From: Halocafeteria seosinensis
Taxonomy: Eukaryota > Sar > Bigyra > Bicosoecida
Length of the DNA: 49,517 nucleotides
Direction: 5' to 3'
NCBI GenBank assembly: GCA_001687465.1
Contig: LVLI01000591.1
Location: 1-49,517, forward strand
Shown piece by piece: positions 34,701 to 45,230 of the stretch. A program made the translations under genes and the position numbers. Below the pieces are notes generated by a model, which saw only the letters and a list, made by a program, of their open reading frames with translations, searched no databases and was not told the DNA's origin. How positions within the stretch are numbered: the first letter of the stretch is position 1; the number at the start of each line of letters is the position of its first letter.

Positions 34701-37045
34701 ATGGAGGAGCAAAGACTGGAAGAGAATGCGACCGACGCCGGCACTTCTCAGCAGTATACTCAGCCCTTAAATCGTGATACATGGCGGAGGGGGCGACGAA
34801 GGAGCAGTCAGGGTCGTGTCAATGACCCCAAGAAGCCACATTCGAAGGGGCAGTATTTTATCCGTAAACCGAAAACGTTCCGTCGAGCATTGCTTCACGT
34901 ACCTCAAAACTATCCGGTAGGCGCGCTCCATGTTGCTGCTGCGTTTATACAGGTACGTCAGCTGCATTTTGGGGGTAAAATCGAATGCTTTGTGATGGAG
35001 TGACTAAACATGTAACTTGAATGTCGCAGGCGCAATGGCGCAAAGTGCTCGCGCAGAAAGAGTTACAGAAAGCGTTAGGGCAAGATCCGAATTCCAAACT
35101 TCGCAATTCCTTGTATTTTTTGAGAGAAACCTTAGGGAAGGATCCCAATGAACTTAAGTTCCACCAAGAGGATGAAACCAAAGGCGAGACCGAAGACGTA
35201 TCCGAGGATCCAAATGGAGGGGGATTGAAAGCGATGGGAAAATTGATTTCCAAGTACCATCAGCGAGTCGAGCCGATACTGTCCGAGAGATGCCGGGTAT
35301 TGTTCTGCGATCTCAATGCTAAGTCGGCTGATGAGTTCGCCGAATGGCTACGCTTTGGATATACTAGTGTCATAGGAAGATATGAACGATTTGCTCTGTG
35401 GTGTGCACACAGAATAGTCGCTTGGTGGAGAATGCTAAAGAAGCGGAGGTGGTACTTCATTTATCATCTTACAGATCGCTTCGTCGTATACCATATCGCT
35501 GCGACAGAGATTTGTCGAACACTAGATGGCTATTTCAAAGCCAGGTATGGAAGACACTGGCTCAGACTCCGAACAAAAGGAGGGCCCACGCGGAGAAACT
35601 GGCTCGCTGTGGACTTTTTTGCATGGAGCATCCAAAATGCTTGGATCGGGGCAAGTAACAAGAAGGTATATAGTTTCTACAAACGATTGGTGCAATGCTT
35701 TAATAAATCGGGTGACCCAAAGAGGATTCTGGCTTCTATCAATCCTCGCGAAGCGGCCCTTGTCGACCCAGCCAGTGGTATTCAGCTGAGGTTTAGGCTC
35801 GGCGGTTTATCGTTTCCCCCACAGATTTACTACAAAATATTCGTGAACAGCTCCGTTTGTGATGTGAACTCGTTTGCACCGAGAGACTACAACGAGGAGA
35901 AAACCGCCCTCGAGAAAGCTCGCCAAATCGAGAGTACCGAAGGAGCGGAGGTGGCCAAACGAGCTGTCAAAACCTACTTGGCTAAGACCACGGAACAACG
36001 GTGGTATCAACGTTTGGAAAATAATGGTTGGAGGCCGGCTAATGTCAAAACTCTCGCAGAAGCCGAAGATGATGTGATCAATCAGCTCACCCGAAACCGC
36101 GTAAAGACTCTGCGTGCGGGACGTGGCGTCGGAGGCGGTGGTGCTGCTGCGAGGACAATCGCATACACAAAACCTCAAAAGCGGCAATTAGCATCCCTCC
36201 ATAAGAAGCTTAAGAAGCGCCAGTGGTTGATGAAGCTGTATACAAATGGATTTTCTCATCGCAAGAATGAATACGATGATATGGAGGACTCCCACTATGC
36301 TGGAAATGGGGACACGAAGATTGATCGATTTATACCAGAGGAAGATGAGGTAGAAGAATTGCTTGAGTGGTCTTCGATGTTGGATTTTGATCAATATGTG
36401 GAAGAGTGGGAACAATTAGGCACTTCTGCAGTAGCTCTTCCACCAGAGCCATATCTCACTCACCACACAACTGCGAAACAGGCCGATCAGGAAGACGAGG
36501 AGAAGGAAGAGAAACAAACGCAAAATGTGAGTCATTTGGTAGATACTGATACAGCTAGAATACTCTCTCCAGCTATTGAAAAGCGAGAAAAACATTTCAC
36601 ATACGAACTCCATAGGGTCGTCGGAGCAAGGTTCGCACAGGAAGAACAGACTTCCGAAGGCAAGCTATCGCCCAAAATGGAAGAGTTCCAGTGGGAGGGT
36701 CTGGACCGCGAAAATGCTCCAAACGGTGTTCGACAACCGCAGACGAAGCGCAACACGGAGCGTAGATCTTCGTTTTCGGAGGAAGCAGCTGTGCAATGGG
36801 GATCTTCGCAACGGCCAAGACGCCGATCCACCTCTGGGACACAAGGTTACTATCCTAAAGCAAACATGTTCCAGAAGAAGCATAGAACAAGTCAGACCGA
36901 ACGAGTTCATAGCGTCCGGGAGAGCGCTTCTAGTGGCTTGGCAACCGATATATCTGGTAACGCGGAGGAAGACATATCAGCGTGGGACGGGAAGGAATTT
37001 GGATTCCACCCCACTTGCGACAAGACTAGACTAATCACAGACTAA
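34701..37045 (+). CDS. C11orf65/MFI-like protein with IQ-type helices
   Basis: Exons 34701-34952 and 35030-37045 (intron 77 nt, with TGACTAAAC as a likely branch site) give 755 residues. The core contains RLGGLSFPPQIYYKIFVN and then DVNSFAPRDY (about 340-375), a pattern I associate with the C11orf65/MFI family, implicated in vertebrates in control of mitochondrial fission. Before it lie aromatic/basic IQ-like helices (HRIVAWWRMLKKRRWYF, ATEICRTLDGYFKARYGRHW) that could bind calmodulin. The last 300 residues are acidic then Ser/Arg-rich and probably disordered. The family assignment is from memory of one motif, so moderate. The 3' end of this gene is copied at 40838-41040, marking one edge of a segmental duplication. 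Confidence 0.75.
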
Positions 37046-37405
37046 ACTAATGAATGACATACCAATGTAAGCTCGAGTATTGGTTATGGCAAACACTGCA
37101 TTGCCAAGTAGTCCTTGGGCTGCTGCGACCGCCTCCACCACCCACATTTAGACCCATACTTCTTTTCGGAGTTGATAGTTGCGCTACAGCCACCACTGAG
37201 TGCTAATGACATAGCTCACTCCAACCTCCTTGCGAGACCCCTACTGCGCTCAATATTCAGTAAGGAAGCGTGTTCTCCCGCGCGTCACGGTAGAGTTGTG
37301 AGCCGCTGAGCAGCTTTTGACGGCCAAGTGAGTGTGCGAGAAATTATTTTCTTCACATCAACTCTTAGTAACATCAACATACACTCTGGATCTATCGCCA
37401 AGGAC
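37046..37405 (+). repeat. Duplicated leader/promoter of the surface-protein family, copy 1
   Basis: This 360-bp stretch is nearly the same as 41040-41386, including the sequence just before the start codon. It is the left part of a duplication with an offset of about 3,980 bp. It must contain the promoter and 5' UTR of the family, so both copies could be expressed in the same way. Confidence 0.8.
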
Positions 37406-38955
37406 ATGATCGAGCTTTGGGAACGGGATAGAGCGGAACATGCAGCGAAAAGGGGAGAGCAGAACAGGGGCGACAAAACGGGAGAACAGAACAGTGGTGA
37501 CACGAAGCCGCTTCAACCTCACACCAGAGGAGCTCCTTATGGGCTGTTGGTCTCTGCCATGATAGCGTCAGTAGTTATGTTGCTTCTCGCGAGGGACGCA
37601 GGAGCCTCCTCATGTATCGTTCAGGGGGCAATCAAAAACTCCCAGTTCAAGGACACGTACCAGGATTCCAGGAAGGAGGACATTCCCGGCCCTCCCGTTG
37701 GAACTTCCAGGACTCGGGAACAAATGATTTACATATTGTCGACCCTTCCACTAATGGTGGGTGGGATCATTATACCAAAGCCGGAAACATTGCCCGGGCT
37801 AGTTGGGAGGGAAATGGAGGCAGTAACAACAAAGTGGTGCTTCAGCAAGATGATGTCTGCCTTTCCGGCAAGCTCCTGGAGCTTGATATCATCGGACCCT
37901 CCGGAGGAAACCCAAAAAGATCTAACCATAGGGTCTATGTGGATGGAATCCAAATTGAGAACTGTGGGTATGTAACTAATGGAGAATGGAGGACTTGCCG
38001 TGCGGATATCAGTTCTTATAATGCGAAACACAAACTCAAGCTAACGTGGGAGCAACGGTCAGGTGATAACAACGGCAATTCAGGAAAAGCCAATATCAGA
38101 GTCATCCAAGACGCAAACCGCTGCAGCACCTGTTCAAAAGGAATTATGGTTGTTCCGGAAAGTTGTGATTTATGCTGCTGCAAGACACAGATGTGCCAAG
38201 AATGTGCACCCGTGCCGTCACCAACAATGACTCCTACCCAAACTAGAACGCGTACTCCTTCTAGCACGCGTACACAGACACCAACTGCGACTAGAACCCC
38301 ATCGAAGACTAGTACCGGTACAGGGACACCTACGTGTACCAGAACCCCAACAAGAACGAGTTCGACCTCTACCAATAGCTTGAGTACGACCTCAACTCCA
38401 TCTTCGAGTGCGACACAGGAGGGAACGACTTTCACTACCCGCAGTGAACATCGTAAAACGTCGCCATATATCTCAACGATTACTAGAATCCGAACCCCGG
38501 CGGCGCCTAGCTCTTCAAATACTTTTGTGTCTACTACGACAACCAGTAACCTGAGCAGCCGAAGTAGAACTAACTCCGGTAGATGCACATATACGAGCAG
38601 CACCAGAATCACTCCAACACCCTGTACAAGACCACCAAATACTAATACATTGACACCGACATACGCAGAATCAGCCAGCACGACACCATCTGCGACAAGA
38701 ACTGAGCGTATGGCGCCTGACCCGACAGGAAGACCTATCCTAACTCAGACTGATACCAACGCCACAACGGCTACCGAAACGCATAAGAGTGACGAAGTCC
38801 GGTCGACGAATTCCATACAATGTATCAACGTGCGAAATGACAAAAAGAGTATGAAAAGAAGCACTCACATCAACCTGGTGGTCCAAACGTGCGACAAAAG
38901 GAAGGGGCGAAGTTTGAGAAAAGTGCAACGTCGGGAGCGCGTAAGTACATGGTAA
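37406..38955 (+). pseudogene. Surface-protein family unit 1, frameshifted
   Basis: Starts like unit 2 (MIELWERDRAEHAAKRGEQ, then hydrophobic GLLVSAMIASVVMLLLA). Eight extra bases (ATTCCAGG, 37665-37672, next to an almost identical CCAGGA) then throw it out of frame relative to unit 2. After the insertion the family domain continues intact in another frame to 38955 (RWNFQDSGTNDLHIVDPSTN; CSTCSKGIMVVPESCDLCCC), so damage is recent or the insertion is an assembly error. An ATG at 37612 could still give 447 residues, without a signal peptide. The Thr/Pro stalk switches near 38400 to an end like that of unit 3 (RMAPDPTGRPI, KRSTHINLVVQTCDKRKGR), with no transmembrane helix, so this copy is a mosaic of the two forms. 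Confidence 0.72.
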
Positions 38956-39700
38956 AAAGATATAGGTTTGTACCACTAGTGCGGGCGGTGTACTACCGCA
39001 CTATCTACTAGGGCGCGAATTTCGCCTTAAAGCTTTTGGGAGCAATCGATGGCAGCTTAACGTTTCGCCCATACATATACAAGTGTGTATCCCAGTACTA
39101 GTACTGGTAGTATTCCAGCATGTCCTCCAAAGGCGGATGGTAAGGTAGAATCCACTTACATCTCTTCCCCCAAGCAACCTGTCGAAGATTTCTCTCCCTA
39201 TGGAAGGAATGAACGAAATGAGTGCTACCGGATAATCCACTGTAAGGATCTCAGAATCACCGCAGTCTCTGAAACGTCTCACAATACAAAATTCACTAGG
39301 AAGGATATGAAGTTTGGAGGCTTAAACCGATACGACCTCTGAGACCGGTGCAAATAGGAAGGTTTCGAATGATATTGGCAATCGAATGGTAGTTCGGTAG
39401 CAACCGTTCCGGACAAAATGCCATTCCTTTGACGACATGGATATCTCGCTGAACTGAACTGGCCTTCCCGAATCGCGAATCGCGACGACTCGCAACCAAC
39501 AGTAAGTGCGACTCACCAAACGAGAGTATCGACAGTAGAGCAGTCCATGGGGGCTTTGGGTGCTGCAACAGAAATATGGAATTTAGGCTCTTCGGGAAAA
39601 GCGAGCATTCAAGTTCTCCATAGTGGGGAAATGTGCCACCGATGCGCCAGCGAATTCTTAGTAGCAACAGAGTTGCATGCCATGTTGTTGCCGCAGACGG
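38956..39700 (+). repeat. 3' flank of unit 1, repeated after unit 3
   Basis: Resembles the region after unit 3 (47679-48400) in the same order. The best-matched part is 39330-39560 against 48145-48400 (shared words such as GGCATTCCTTTGnCGA, ATCTCGCTGAACT and GAGTATCGAC). No coding function is apparent in it. Together with the C-terminal ends of units 1 and 3 it forms one duplicated block. Confidence 0.7.
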
Positions 39701-40667
39701 TATGACTGCTCCAACTGTAACCCAATCCGAACTACTCCAAGACATTACTTCTGCTCGTACCGCCTCCCACTCTAGCAAAGACATATACACCATCTACCAC
39801 GCCTACAACCATGCCCACCGTAACACCCTTCCCGAGCAGGAGCCCGTCACGTACCACTAACCAACGCAGAACTCCCACTAGTACCGCCACTCTAACAGCA
39901 ACTGAAACAACGAATAACACACCAACGACTTGCAGCATTCCAGTTCCTGTCCTTGCAAATATAGCCCAGACATAGTGCTCCCTCAGTGTTGATAAGTTCG
40001 CAGCCGCGTCTACTAACCTCTGGTTCCGTTATCTTCTGTGCAATATGAGCCACGATGTCTGCAAGAACACTCCAGTATTCGTCTACTATGACGATCATGA
40101 CCCTCCATAAGCGGGTGCCCGTCATCTGGCCCTAGCCAATGCAGAACTCCCTCTAGTACTGCCACATCAGCAGCAACTGAAACAACGAATAACACACCAA
40201 CGACTTTGCCTACTAAGACAACCATGCCCACCGGAACATGCTCCACAAACGGGAGCCTGTCATCTTCCGTGACTCCCTCGGGAATTCGAACATCACCAGT
40301 CACAATGAACTCCACGCCCATTCCATCAGTATTTCACACTCCGTTCTTTACCTCTACGAGCAACGTGACTGCAACGCGCCGCTTGGTTTCACCAAATGCA
40401 GCAACTACACTGTACAACCAATGTACTCTCTCTCCCCTCTCACTTCCAACGGGAAGCCCTGTATCAATGGCGTTGACAAGTCCCCCAACTTCATCATTCA
40501 GCGCAATTTGCAGCTATTTTGGACCTTCCAACGGCACTATGCTTCCCGCTTCCGAATCCTCACTCGTCGGAACGGCAGCGATATCCGCGCAGATGCTGCA
40601 GGCACCTGTGGGTGACTCTGGTACTTCTTGGAAGAGCAAGGGCGCTGAGAAGGTAGTACAATGTTAA
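39700..40667 (+). pseudogene. Degenerate Thr/Ser/Pro stalk remnants
   Basis: Frames rich in Thr, Ser and Pro, interrupted by stops, look like remains of the mucin-like stalk of the surface-protein family. The longest open piece (40206-40667, MPTKTTMPTGTCSTNGSLSS) shows no outer domain and no clear membrane helix. Two imperfect direct repeats about 275 bp apart (39855-39935 and 40130-40210) share the exact run GCAACTGAAACAACGAATAA. Probably the left-over middle of an older copy. Confidence 0.55.
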
Positions 40668-40719
40668 AGTCCGGCTAGAATGCAGGGAACCCAGTATAAG
40701 CACAAAAAGTAATTGTTCC

Positions 40720-40840
40720 ATGGAGTACTATACCCTGGCTCTTCGTTGGCTACCAGATGAGGTCGCTGCCAATCCCCGGCGTCACTCGGTTCCACTGTCG
40801 TTGAACATCTATAGCGGCCTCTATATTCTGCGGCTGATGA
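40720..40840. repeat. Dispersed repeat D, copy 1
   Basis: About 120 bp that resembles 45790-45920 (shared words CCATGGAGTACTA, GAGGTCGC and GCGGCCTCT). Each copy lies before a family unit. Function unknown. Confidence 0.6.
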
Positions 40841-41386
40841 ACTGTATACAAATGGATTGTTCATCGCAAGAATACTAGAGAAAGAGCTGAGTCCGCGTTT
40901 GGTAATGTTTCAGCAACGCCGGCAACCGATATATCTGGCAACGCGGAGGAAGACATATCAGCGTGGGACGGGAAGGAATTTGGATTCCACCCCCACTTGC
41001 GACAAGACTAGACTAATCACAGACTAAACTAATGAATTACATACCAATGTAAGCTCGAGTATTGGTTATGGCAAACACTGCATTGCCAAGTAGTCCTTGA
41101 AGCTGTTGCGACCGCCTCCACCTCACATTTAGGCCCATACTTCTTTTCGGAGTTGATACTTGCGCTACAGCCACCACTGACTGCCAATGACATAGCTAAC
41201 TGCAACCTCCTAGCGAGGCCCCTACTGCGCTCAATATTCAGTGAGGAAGCGTGTTCTCCCGCGCGTCACGGTAGAGTTGTGAGCCGCTGAGCAGCTTTTG
41301 ACGGCCAAGTGAGTGTGCGAGAAATTATTTTCTTCACACCAACTCTTAGTAACATCAACATACACTCTGGATCTATCGCCAAGGAC
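40838..41386 (+). repeat. Copied 3' end of the C11orf65-like gene plus family leader
   Basis: Begins with a copy of bases 36230-36270 of the C11orf65-like gene, lacks the next roughly 650 bp, then continues with a near-identical copy of 36940-37405. The copied coding part has no start and cannot be a gene. It shows that unit 2 arose by duplicating DNA that reached into the neighbouring gene, followed by an internal deletion. Confidence 0.8.
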
Positions 41387-43939
41387 ATGGTCGAGCTTTG
41401 GGAACGGGATAGTGCGCAACATGCAGCGAAAAGGAGAGAACAGAACAGGGGCGACAAAACGGGAGAACAGAACAGGGGTGACACGTGGAAGCCGCTTCAA
41501 CCTCACGCTAGAGGTGCTCCTTACGGGCTGTTGGTCTCTGCGATGATAGCGTTAGTAGTTATGTTGCTTCTCGCGAGGGACACAGGAGCCTCCTCATGTA
41601 TCGTTAAGGGGGCAATCAAAAACTCCCAGTTCAAGGACACGTACCAGGAAGGAGGACATTCCCGGCCCTCCGGTTGGAACTTCCAGGACTCGGGAACACA
41701 TGATTTACATATTGTCGACCCTTCCACTAATGGTGGGTGGGATCATTATACCAAAGCCGGAAACATTGCCCGGACGAGTTGGGAGGGAAATGGAGGCAGT
41801 AACAACAAGGTGGTGCTTCAGCAAGATGATGTCTGCCTTTCTGGCAAGCTCCTGGAGCTTGATATCATCGGACCCTCCGTAGGACACCCAAAAAGATCTA
41901 ACCATAGGGTCTATGTGGATGGACTCCAAATTAAGAACTGTGGGTATATAACTAATGGAGAATGGAAGACTTGCCGTGCGGATATCAGTTCTTATAATGC
42001 GAAACACAAACTCAAGCTAACGTGGGAGCAACGGTCAGGTGATAACAACGGCAATTCAGGAAAAGCCAATATCAGAGTCATCCAAGACGCAAGCCGTTGC
42101 AGCACCTGTTCAAAAGGAATTATGGTCGTTCCGGAAAGTTGTGATTTATGCTGCTGCAAGACACAGATGTGCCAAGAATGTGCACCCGTTCCGTCACCAA
42201 CAATGACTCCTACCCAAACTAGAACGCGTACTCCTTCTAGCACGCGTACACAGACACCAACTGCGACTAGAACCCCATCGAAGACTAGTACCGGTACGGA
42301 GACACCTACGTGTACCAGAACCCCAACAAGAACGACTTCGCCTAGTCGAACCGCGACCTCTACCAATAGCCTGAGTAGAACCCCCTCTACTACACGGACT
42401 AGCACTAGCACTGGTACACCAACAACCACGACAACTGGGACAGCAACTGAAACGCCATCAACTACTCGTACACCAACGGAAACTCAAACGGCAACAACAA
42501 CGATGACTTTGACGCACACCCCATCGAGCACTCTTAGTGCGTCACGAACATCTACCCCAACACTGTCTCCGGCTGCATGTACGAGCTCCAGTTCGACTTC
42601 AACGAAGACAGCCACCGGCACCAGTGCTTCTTCTACTGCCTCGGCAACATCTTCACCAACATTCACCAACTCTCCGAGCGTTTCGCCATCTTGTTTAAGT
42701 CATTCTGGGGCTTCTACGTTCACAAACAGTTCGTCGGAAAGTGGTGCCGTTTTTGTTTCGTCCACGCCGTCAGGTACAGTCACCTCCACAACATCGGAAA
42801 CTTTATCGACTACGTCCGCCTTCACCGCTTCGGTGGCTACTTTATCGTCGCATGCGTACAGTGCTTCTGGTGATCCTGGTCTCATTACGCCAACTGAAGG
42901 GTCTATAGCTTCTGAAACAAGTAGTAGTGCTGTCGACCTGGGTGGTACGCTTACATCGTATTTCGCTCCTGGCATCATTGGTATGATGATGATATTACTA
43001 TGCGGGTTTATTGCTTATCGACGAAAGCGAAACAAGGCCAACAGTAAAAGGTATGAGGATCCAATGTACCTGTATGCCCAAGAATTGGGTGTCCATGTCA
43101 GTATGCTAGGGAAGCAAAAGTTATGCCGCGATGCAACCGATGCTGAGCCCCAGTCTTGTGAAGACTTGCCGCGGGATAATCTTAGTAAAACCGCGCAGTT
43201 GAATGGTTCTGAAGTCTCACTCAGTAGTGAAATGATGCGAGCAAAGGCTGTAAACCCGTTACTAGCGCAGGCGCATTATAGGCTGTCTGGGGAGGCCAAA
43301 CCGGAGCAGTTAACTCACTCACCTACTGAGACTTATACACATTTAGCAACCGCCCAAAAGCCACGAGTAGAATTCGTTGACTTGTCGGATCGTATCAAAA
43401 GTCAAAGCTCAATCCGTGTGGCTTCCGTGAAAAAGCCAAGAGTTGAAGCTGGTGGGAGAAGTGGCAGGACGATTCAAGTCGCTATGTCCCGTAACATCGA
43501 TCGATCGGATATGAGAGTAGCTGATAAAGCGCTTCTAAGACTTCGCGAATGGAAAGCATACCTTCTTGCAGAACCACCTCCATTGATCGAGATTGAGTCC
43601 ATGACAAAGTTGGGTGATCTCTTGTCAACTGGAGCTGCGAACCAGCAACCCGTTGAAACCACAAAAGAAACGCGGGTCAATAGTAACGAAACAATTAATC
43701 GCCTCAGGTTTGCACGCAAGGAAGCGGCTGTTGGCTTTCCTGTCTCTCGAGTGAAGCATTCCAGAACGGATAAAGCGAATGGGGTCAAACTGAATCGAAC
43801 AAGGACCGTCAAAACAGAATTTATGCAAATGCTTCCGTCTAACCATGACGTCTTTGCGGCAGCGGCTGTGCAGACAAACGATTGCCGACGAGGCAGTCGG
43901 AGGAACCGCAAGGATTCTCGTAATCTGCGAGGTACATAG
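41387..43939 (+). CDS. Surface-protein family unit 2, membrane-anchored form
   Basis: A family I do not recognise. One exon, 850 residues, likely a type I plasma-membrane glycoprotein. The N-terminus has about 50 polar residues then a hydrophobic stretch (GLLVSAMIALVVMLLLA) serving as signal or anchor. The outer domain (about 65-265) starts SSCIVKGAIKNSQFKDTYQE and contains LLELDIIGP, NHRVYVDG and KHKLKLTWEQRSGDN, a beta-rich pattern like galactose-binding folds. It ends in a Cys knot, CSTCSKGIMVVPESCDLCCC. A Thr/Pro/Ser stalk follows (about 266-520; repeats of TRTPT type, likely O-glycosylated). The transmembrane helix is APGIIGMMMILLCGFIAY (about 526-543), stopped by RRKRNK. The roughly 305-residue tail has a block conserved in other copies (LREWKAYLLAEPPPLIEIES; then NETINRLRFARKEAAVG), suggesting a cytoplasmic binding role. 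Confidence 0.83.
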   Translation: MVELWERDSAQHAAKRREQNRGDKTGEQNRGDTWKPLQPHARGAPYGLLVSAMIALVVMLLLARDTGASSCIVKGAIKNSQFKDTYQEGGHSRPSGWNFQDSGTHDLHIVDPSTNGGWDHYTKAGNIARTSWEGNGGSNNKVVLQQDDVCLSGKLLELDIIGPSVGHPKRSNHRVYVDGLQIKNCGYITNGEWKTCRADISSYNAKHKLKLTWEQRSGDNNGNSGKANIRVIQDASRCSTCSKGIMVVPESCDLCCCKTQMCQECAPVPSPTMTPTQTRTRTPSSTRTQTPTATRTPSKTSTGTETPTCTRTPTRTTSPSRTATSTNSLSRTPSTTRTSTSTGTPTTTTTGTATETPSTTRTPTETQTATTTMTLTHTPSSTLSASRTSTPTLSPAACTSSSSTSTKTATGTSASSTASATSSPTFTNSPSVSPSCLSHSGASTFTNSSSESGAVFVSSTPSGTVTSTTSETLSTTSAFTASVATLSSHAYSASGDPGLITPTEGSIASETSSSAVDLGGTLTSYFAPGIIGMMMILLCGFIAYRRKRNKANSKRYEDPMYLYAQELGVHVSMLGKQKLCRDATDAEPQSCEDLPRDNLSKTAQLNGSEVSLSSEMMRAKAVNPLLAQAHYRLSGEAKPEQLTHSPTETYTHLATAQKPRVEFVDLSDRIKSQSSIRVASVKKPRVEAGGRSGRTIQVAMSRNIDRSDMRVADKALLRLREWKAYLLAEPPPLIEIESMTKLGDLLSTGAANQQPVETTKETRVNSNETINRLRFARKEAAVGFPVSRVKHSRTDKANGVKLNRTRTVKTEFMQMLPSNHDVFAAAAVQTNDCRRGSRRNRKDSRNLRGT

Positions 43940-44655
43940 TACGAGCTTCACTATAAACCGATTCAAAAAGAGAAGTTTTCCTCTATCGCTTCCTCTTCGA
44001 GGGTTTCGAGCTTTCCATTGGTACCGGTAGTGAGGGCCCCGGGAGGGTTGTTGGAGGACAATACCCAGTGAATGCCGTAGAATCGGAAAATTCGACTTTC
44101 TGCCAATTTTCACCCATCTTATTACTACCAGTCAAGTAGACTAGGCACTACATGTATTATCCAATAATTGTCCCCAGTTGAACAGTTCAACTTGAACCGG
44201 TGACCCGTGTCCAGACGTGAAACCTTCTAGCGCACTGTACGCATCATCATCAAGGAATGGTCGTCGATCATTGGTACAATATAGAAGTTTTTTCTTGGTG
44301 GCTCCGATGGAGAAAGAGAAGCTGACGAATAGCGTTTGGCAGAGAACAGCTGTCGTTACGAGCAGCAGGAACTTGGAAGGGCCCTCTCACGCCGGAACCT
44401 GCGGGCTTTTTGAACATCTATAAGCTCGTCAACAAGAGTTTCACGAGTATCATGTGCAATTGACGTAGCTCTATGCGGCCCTCGCAGTGCCCTTGCAGTG
44501 GTCTGCTCCCCGTTGGAGCACGCTCGCCCTATTCTGTCAATTTCGCAGATACGCAGTCTTCAAATCTGCGGTTGGCAAGGAAGAACAACGTAAACGACAG
44601 AAGAGCTTTGGGATGTCCATTGATCTCAACGCCTTCATGTCTTTTGATCCAATCT
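43940..44655. other. Spacer after unit 2
   Basis: About 700 bp with only short open frames. No match to other parts of the cluster was seen and no gene recognised. Confidence 0.35.
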
Positions 44656-45230
44656 GATTCTTCTGCTCCTGTTGATTGAGCAGACAAATGGGTCATGTGT
44701 TGTACATGGAGCGATTAAGAACCCTCGCTTCCAATGCACATACCAGCAGGATGGATACACAAGACCGTGCAACTATATTTTCAAAATTACTAAATTTAAT
44801 AAAAATTCGCGGGCGTTATTCGTTGATTTGTCCGAACAAGCCGAAGCACAGTTCAATTGGAATGACTTCTTTGAAAAAGCCAACACTTGCAGCCGCTGGC
44901 GAAAGCTCTGCGGGTATGCCTGTCCTTAAAGTCGCGATAGCCCGGACTATTGATCGATCGGAGATGAAAGTAGCTGATAAAACATTTCTGAAACTCCGGG
45001 AATGGAAAGCACGCCTCCTTGCGGAGCCACCTCCTCTGGTCGAAATTGAATTCTTTGCCGAGCCTGATGTTTACTGTCAAACGGAAAATAGGAAGCACGA
45101 ACATTCTTTAAAACCTGAAGAAGAGAAACAACAGCAGCCTGATGAAACAATCAATCGTCTCAGATTCGCCCGCAAGGACGCACCTGTCGGGGTCCCTACT
45201 CGATCTAGGCGTCAATCTGAGTCGTAAAAG
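44656..45230 (+). pseudogene. Surface-protein fragment: outer-domain start fused to tail
   Basis: Bases 44661-44775 are nearly identical to 46364-46478 of unit 3 (LLLIEQTNGSCVVHGAIKNP). The methionine codon used in unit 3 reads CTG here, and a stop lies just upstream. After a 40-bp AT-rich junction the sequence jumps straight to the conserved tail (LFVDLSEQAEAQ, then in another frame TIDRSEMKVADKTFLKLREW). The rest of the outer domain, stalk and membrane helix are missing. A one-base frame change inside the tail is shared with the copy at 48746-49140. A dead internal-deletion copy. Confidence 0.72.

Noticed and set aside
37665-37672. Extra eight bases in unit 1 read as an intron
   Set aside because: Far below the 59-nt minimum seen here and without GT-AG ends.
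38016-38681. Long minus-strand frames opposite the Thr/Pro stalks (also 41992-42429 and 47198-47593)
   Set aside because: They are Val/Leu-rich mirror images of the repetitive stalk codons; all three units show them and the plus-strand domains are clearly the coding sense.
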